Shown here in pieces: positions 17,008-20,729 of a stretch of 20,729 bases of DNA. Below the pieces are notes generated by a model that saw only the letters and a list, made by a program, of their open reading frames with translations, was not told the DNA's origin and made no database searches. The position numbers were made by a program, and so were the translations under genes. Source of the DNA: Mesostigma viride (taxonomy: Eukaryota > Streptophyta > Mesostigmatophyceae > Mesostigmatales > Mesostigmataceae); contig RPFO01001767.1 of NCBI GenBank assembly GCA_009746045.1, positions 1-20,729 on the forward strand, given 5' to 3'. Positions within the stretch are counted from its first letter, which is position 1; every line of letters starts with the position of its first letter.

Positions 17008-17917
17008 GTCATACCACTCCGGATGCCTTGTCGCCCCCCGATGGCGACGACGACCAGCGCGTGGACGCGCGGTCCCCCGGGGAAGGGGAGGGATCCCACA
17101 CGCGGGTTCCCCTCGGTGCTGTGGCTCAGGGATCCCACACGCGGGTTCCCCTTGGTGCTGTGGCTCAGGCCATTTTTCATCTGGAACCCCTTGGATCTCC
17201 GGTGGTCGTGTCTGAGTACCTACACTCGGCGCTTGACCAACCAGAGGAGGAGGACGAGGCCGATGCGTACACGGTCACATCCCCCCTGGAGACGCTGATC
17301 AGCCGCTTCACGGTTACCGAGCCGGCCGCCTTGGAGGTGATCAAGTCACACCCCAAGATGATGGGCAGGCTCCCGTGCAAGTTCCAAGAGGGACGCCTAT
17401 ACGTCATGGTGCGCCCTGACACGTGGCGCCTCTACATACCCGAGCTCTGTCGAGCAGCTTTGCTCCACGAGCTCCACGATTCTCTTGTCGGCGGTCACCA
17501 GGGCATTCATCGGCTGCTACCACGGGCGCGCCGCCATTTCTACTGGCCTGGCATGAAGGACTACATCAAGGCCTATATACGCGAATGCCCGTCGTGCCAG
17601 GTAGCCAAGTCCCAGAACACGGGTACTCAGGCTGTTCCAAAGACACTACCTGATCCCCTGGGTCCCTGGGACTCTATCCAGATGGATTTCGTCGGCCCCT
17701 TTAAGAAGACCAAGAATGGCAACAGCAAGATCTTGGTGTTCGTGGACCGACTCACGCGCATGTGCCACCTGGCCCCCTGTCCGGCTGACCTGACAGCCGA
17801 GGGGTGTGCCAAACTGTACCTCAACCACGTCTTCCGGTTCCACGGACTCAGCCGCCAGTTCATCTCGGACCGAGACACGCTCTTCACAGCCCGGTTCTGG
17901 CAGGAGTTCTTCGCTCG
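17004..17917 (+). pseudogene. pol: Integrase, N-terminal half, cut after the second catalytic Asp by an inversion
   Basis: The ATG overlaps the RT stop. A 39-bp duplication (17091-17168) encodes GSHTRVPLGAVAQ twice. The zinc-binding HHCC module follows (HELHDSLVGGHQGIHR, then ECPSCQVAK), and the catalytic core opens with Asp 228 (QMDFVGPF) and Asp 289 (FISDRDTLF). Family resemblance ends at the FWQEFF region, residues 301-305. From 17918 the open frame runs on to 18047 with unrelated sequence, because the DNA there is the minus-strand accessory ORF. The third catalytic residue (Glu) is absent on this strand and lies at 20667-20669 on the other. The protein as written cannot be a functional integrase. 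Confidence 0.85.
17091..17168 (+). repeat. Two copies of a 39-bp in-frame repeat in integrase
   Basis: Two units starting ggatcccacacgcgggttcc lie 39 bp apart, differing at one base, and each encodes 13 residues. They precede the zinc module in a region of low conservation. Confidence 0.9.
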
Positions 17918-19472
17918 CCCATCGCCAGCATCAACCGCCGGAACCAGCATCCAATCGACTTGGGGGAGGGGCGGATGGAGAGCATCCAATCATCTGCCAC
18001 CCCGGCAGGAACGAGACCGCGTTTGGCGCCAGCTTGCGGTGGGATGACCTGGCGTTTCGCCCCGGCGACGTAAATAGGGTCCATTAAGTCCAGACCTCCG
18101 GGCAATACAATCGTCACGCCGCTTGGAAATGACCGGCCAGAGCCCCCCTGAAGCAACTTGCGCGGCCGAAGGAACGGGAGTTGTGGGTGCAGCCGCGATT
18201 TTAAGTTGTTCCTGGTAGGTGCCGCGATCCTTAGAAACCCCAGGGACCAGGTGGAAACTCCAGCACAAAGCCCTCGTATTCCTGGGGAGGACGCGGCCGG
18301 GGAGTCACCACACCGGCCAGGTCCAGTCGAAGATCACCACCTCCGTGCGGGGCTGTTGCCCTCCATAGGACACCACCCGCCCCACCCTCGGCTGGATCTC
18401 ACCTCCCTGCACCACTGTCCTTCCGGCGCCATCGGTCGCTCGGGCCCTGGGACCGTCGGCCGCTCTACGGAGCGAACCATCTCTGAGGTCTGGCCGCGTA
18501 CAGGTAGCGGGGTGACCGTTGGGGCCATCCCCTGTGGTGGCAGGACAGGCGGCCTCTGGAGCCGCCACGCGATCGACGGGGCGGGCAGCCTCTCGGGCCG
18601 GGCCCGTGCACTGCTGCGAGGACCCGACGGAAAGACCTCTCCGACGCGTGCATGTCAGGCGGACATTGGAGGCACGGGGACGCTCCCGATGCGACCTCGG
18701 TCATGGGGTCGCCCACTGGGTCCCCGCCTGGTCACTGCCGCTGCCGCTGAATCGCACACCCTGTTCCGCATGGTCGCCGAGTTGTGGGGCAATCTCCTCC
18801 CGCGCGGTGCGACCCCGGCGGGGGACCTGGGTGCGGTTCTCAAAACCCGCGGGGGCCTGGCGCCTCTCCATCACGAGTGCAGACCTAGCGGCCGGCGGTA
18901 ACCATGTTGGCAGGTCGTCGTCATCCCCCTCGTCGTGATCCTCCTCCCCCCGTTGGCGTCTTCTTCATCCATTTGCAGGCGCGGTCGAATGCCTGCCGCG
19001 GAGTATTGGCCGTTAGCGGTGCAGAGTGCACCGCGCAGCGCCCCGTCAGGGGCAATTCGTGATATTTGCGTCGGAGCGCTCTCGCAAGCCCACGGCGCAA
19101 ACCAACAGGAGGAACACTCGTGGGTAGGCCATGAGTGCCGGTCAGCGTGGTCATGCAAGCATCGCACTTACACCCGGGTTGGTGAGTCTCCCAGGCCGTG
19201 CCGACCACCACTGCCCCTGGCGTTCCCGCCTAGTCTTCCACCTTGAACCCAAGTGGAGCTCCATCATCTCGCGGAAGCCTCCTGCCTGTCGTTGGGCCAC
19301 CCGAGCGCTGAGGCCGCGAGGTTATTCGAGGGAAACTTCCCATATCGCTGCCTCGGCCCGATCGAGGGTCACGTCCTCCATTGCCGTAATCCCTCAGGAA
19401 GATCCTCGGGTTGAAGTGTCCTTGTTGACCTCCTCGCGTCCGGGCCTGGCGCGCTAATTCCTCCATGTCCAT
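17918..19472 (-). pseudogene. Second copy of the accessory retroelement ORF, minus strand, truncated at 17918 and frameshifted
   Basis: Reading the minus strand from an ATG at 19472: MDMEELARQARTR, then HFNPRIFLRDYG, and after a frame change VVGTAWETH with cysteines in C-x-C-x2-C-M spacing (CKCDACM). A Leu/Arg-rich segment and a Lys-rich end follow (KWMKKTPT). Further down are PRTEVVIFDW (about 18320-18350), VSKDRGTYQEQLKI (about 18205-18250) and VIPPQAGAKRG (about 18020-18050). These match the two plus-strand pieces at 5518-7715 in the same order, with divergence at many positions. Compared with that copy, about the last 120 residues are missing because the DNA switches to plus-strand integrase at 17918. 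Several frame changes mean it is not expressed as one protein as written. Function is unknown. Confidence 0.6.
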
Positions 19473-19861
19473 TGTTACCCTCGCCTCTCCTTCTTCCAGG
19501 CGTAGCCGTTTGCCACGGCCGGAATCCCGAGAGTTCCGTCGTCCTGTGCTGCCAGCCGCCGTGCCGCGAACGCCTTTGGGGCGCCGTCCTCAGGGGACGC
19601 TGGAGGGGTTGTGGTGCACCACCGGTCTGTCCGCCTTTGGGGCGGCTTTCCGGGGACTCGGGGACGTCAGGTGTACCAAAGGACCTGTCGCTGCTGCAGG
19701 AGCTGGGACTGGCCTTCTTTGGGAGCCCGTCTGCACAGGAGCAATACCACACACATTGACACACGTGAGTTCTTGTGCCAACCGACTAGTGTATTCTGTA
19801 CCTGTGGTATGTACGGTGTACCGGTGGTATGTACATACCTCTGTGTGTATGTACATACCTT
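19473..19861 (-). other. Spacer between the integrase end and the accessory ORF on the inverted segment
   Basis: Short minus-strand open stretches rich in Pro, Ala and Arg occur here (for example PAPAAATGPLVHLTSPSPRK), possibly an upstream part of the accessory protein in another frame. At 19796-19862 there is a cluster of GTATGTACATAC-type palindromes. No defined gene can be assigned. Confidence 0.4.
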
Positions 19862-20729
19862 AGTGTAACCTGTGGACTTCTTGTACGCGTTCTAGCAACC
19901 GCTTGCAGCCAGAGAGCTCCTTCCCGTCCTCCAAGAGTCCTCTGCCCCATGTCTAGAAAACTTCCACCGGATCGATATTGGCGTTGTCGACCACGCCCGG
20001 AATCCCGGTGGCGGACAATCTCCTCGACCTCATCCTCCTGTTCCCCTGTCTCCGGGTCGTACTCCACAGGAGCCGGGGGATTGAGTGCTACCCTGGATCG
20101 AGTTCTGGTGGTACAGCTTGAGCTGGTCGCGGTGGAAGGTTGTCGCGGTGCCCCATGAGATGGGCACGTCCACCTTGAACATGACATCATCCCATTTCCC
20201 AGCACCTGGTGAGGTCCAGGTACATGGGCCGGAGCTTCGTTTTGAGCTCCCCTCCACCTTCTGGGAGAATCGACCAAGCTGGGTCCCTCTACCAGAACCC
20301 AGTCCCGACCTCGATGTCCGGTGCTCTAGGAGTCCCGCTTGCCTTCCACCGAGCCATGTTGCGCTCAGCGGCGGCCCGGTACCCTTTAACCGCACTGTTG
20401 TGGGCCTGGCGCATCTTCTCCAGCAGGCTGCTCACACCCGCCTGAGTAGTGCGCAGCACCTCCGGTTCCGCCAGCGCCGGACTTGTCAGTAAGTCGGTCG
20501 GCGTCAGCGGGTGCCGTCCTGTGTTGAGAAAGAACGGGGTGAGGCCATGGGCGGCCTGTGGTGCGTTGTTCAGGGAGAACTCCACGAAGCATAGCAACTC
20601 CTCCCAGTTGCTGCCCACCTCGTCGGTGTAATGGCGCATGGTTTCCTGAACCGTGCGGTTGAGCCGCTCCACCAGATGGAGGACGAGCTGTGATAAGCCG
20701 TGCCTAGCGACACCTTGGTTCCAGGCAGT
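19862..20729 (-). pseudogene. pol: Integrase C-terminal half with GPY/F-like region and broken chromodomain, minus strand
   Basis: On the minus strand, the sequence from the window edge gives KVSLGTAYH, then a displaced 20-nt block, then ERLNRTVQETMRHY (the ERLNR Glu being the expected third catalytic residue) and the SLNNAPQAAHGLTPFFLNTG part of the core. This is the half missing from the plus-strand integrase. After about 20310 the frame changes: a GPY/F-like stretch (FKVDVPISWGT, FHRDQLKLYHQ) leads to an acidic DPETGEQEDEVEEIVRHR segment. The latter, with RWK and HGAEDSW, and with ELSGCKRLLERVQ in other frames, has the layout of a chromodomain. At least four frame changes occur between 20690 and 19870. 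The chromodomain would place the element among chromoviruses. Confidence 0.75.

Noticed and set aside
18158-18938. Long plus-strand ORFs (247 and 139 codons) in the right-hand part
   Set aside because: They are antisense to the minus-strand accessory ORF, which is supported by homology to the copy at 5518-7715.
1-20729. tRNA, rRNA, CRISPR arrays, bacterial promoters or operons
   Set aside because: None was recognised. The splice signals, LTRs and gypsy pol indicate eukaryotic nuclear DNA.

Overview
The window is eukaryotic nuclear DNA. It has GT-AG introns, long low-complexity tracts, tandem repeats and LTR retrotransposons, and I see no bacterial operon structure, rRNA, tRNA or CRISPR. The retrotransposon style and GC-rich coding sequence would fit a green-lineage alga, but the species cannot be fixed from the sequence.

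Region 1 (about 1-5073) reads best as one uncharacterised multi-exon gene on the minus strand. It starts near 5073 and runs off the left edge. Its exons have clean GT/AG borders and all the phases I could test are 0. One 48-nt exon lies inside a 357-bp unit repeated in tandem four times (3191-4618). A later exon is a GC-rich minisatellite (about 862-1915) with a 14-glutamate run. The frame breaks at G/C homopolymers.

Region 2 (5160-8526) begins with a GTAACC-rich hairpin tract. A 5'-truncated retroelement tail follows: an unrecognised accessory ORF in two pieces (5518-6807 and 6906-7715), a polypurine tract and a 3' LTR (7940-8526).

Region 3 (8527-10401) has no convincing gene. It holds a foldback element with inverted arms at 8915-9000 and 9512-9575, and a direct repeat of about 111 bp whose second copy is cut by the next LTR.

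Region 4 (10402-17917) is a Ty3/gypsy element on the plus strand: 5' LTR, possible primer-binding site, leader, a small ORF with an RNase H1/viroplasmin-type hybrid-binding domain, gag, protease, RT-RNase H and integrase. Each of gag, PR, RT and IN is in the -1 frame relative to the one before.

Region 5 (17918-20729) is inverted. Integrase stops after its second catalytic Asp. Its C-terminal half and a broken chromodomain reappear on the minus strand, starting exactly at the right edge of the window. A second copy of the Region 2 accessory ORF follows on the minus strand and is cut at 17918. Undoing the inversion gives the order IN-chromodomain then accessory ORF. Together with the Region 2 copy, which sits just before a related 3' LTR, this suggests a chromovirus lineage with two extra genes: a hybrid-binding ORF before gag and an unknown ORF after pol.
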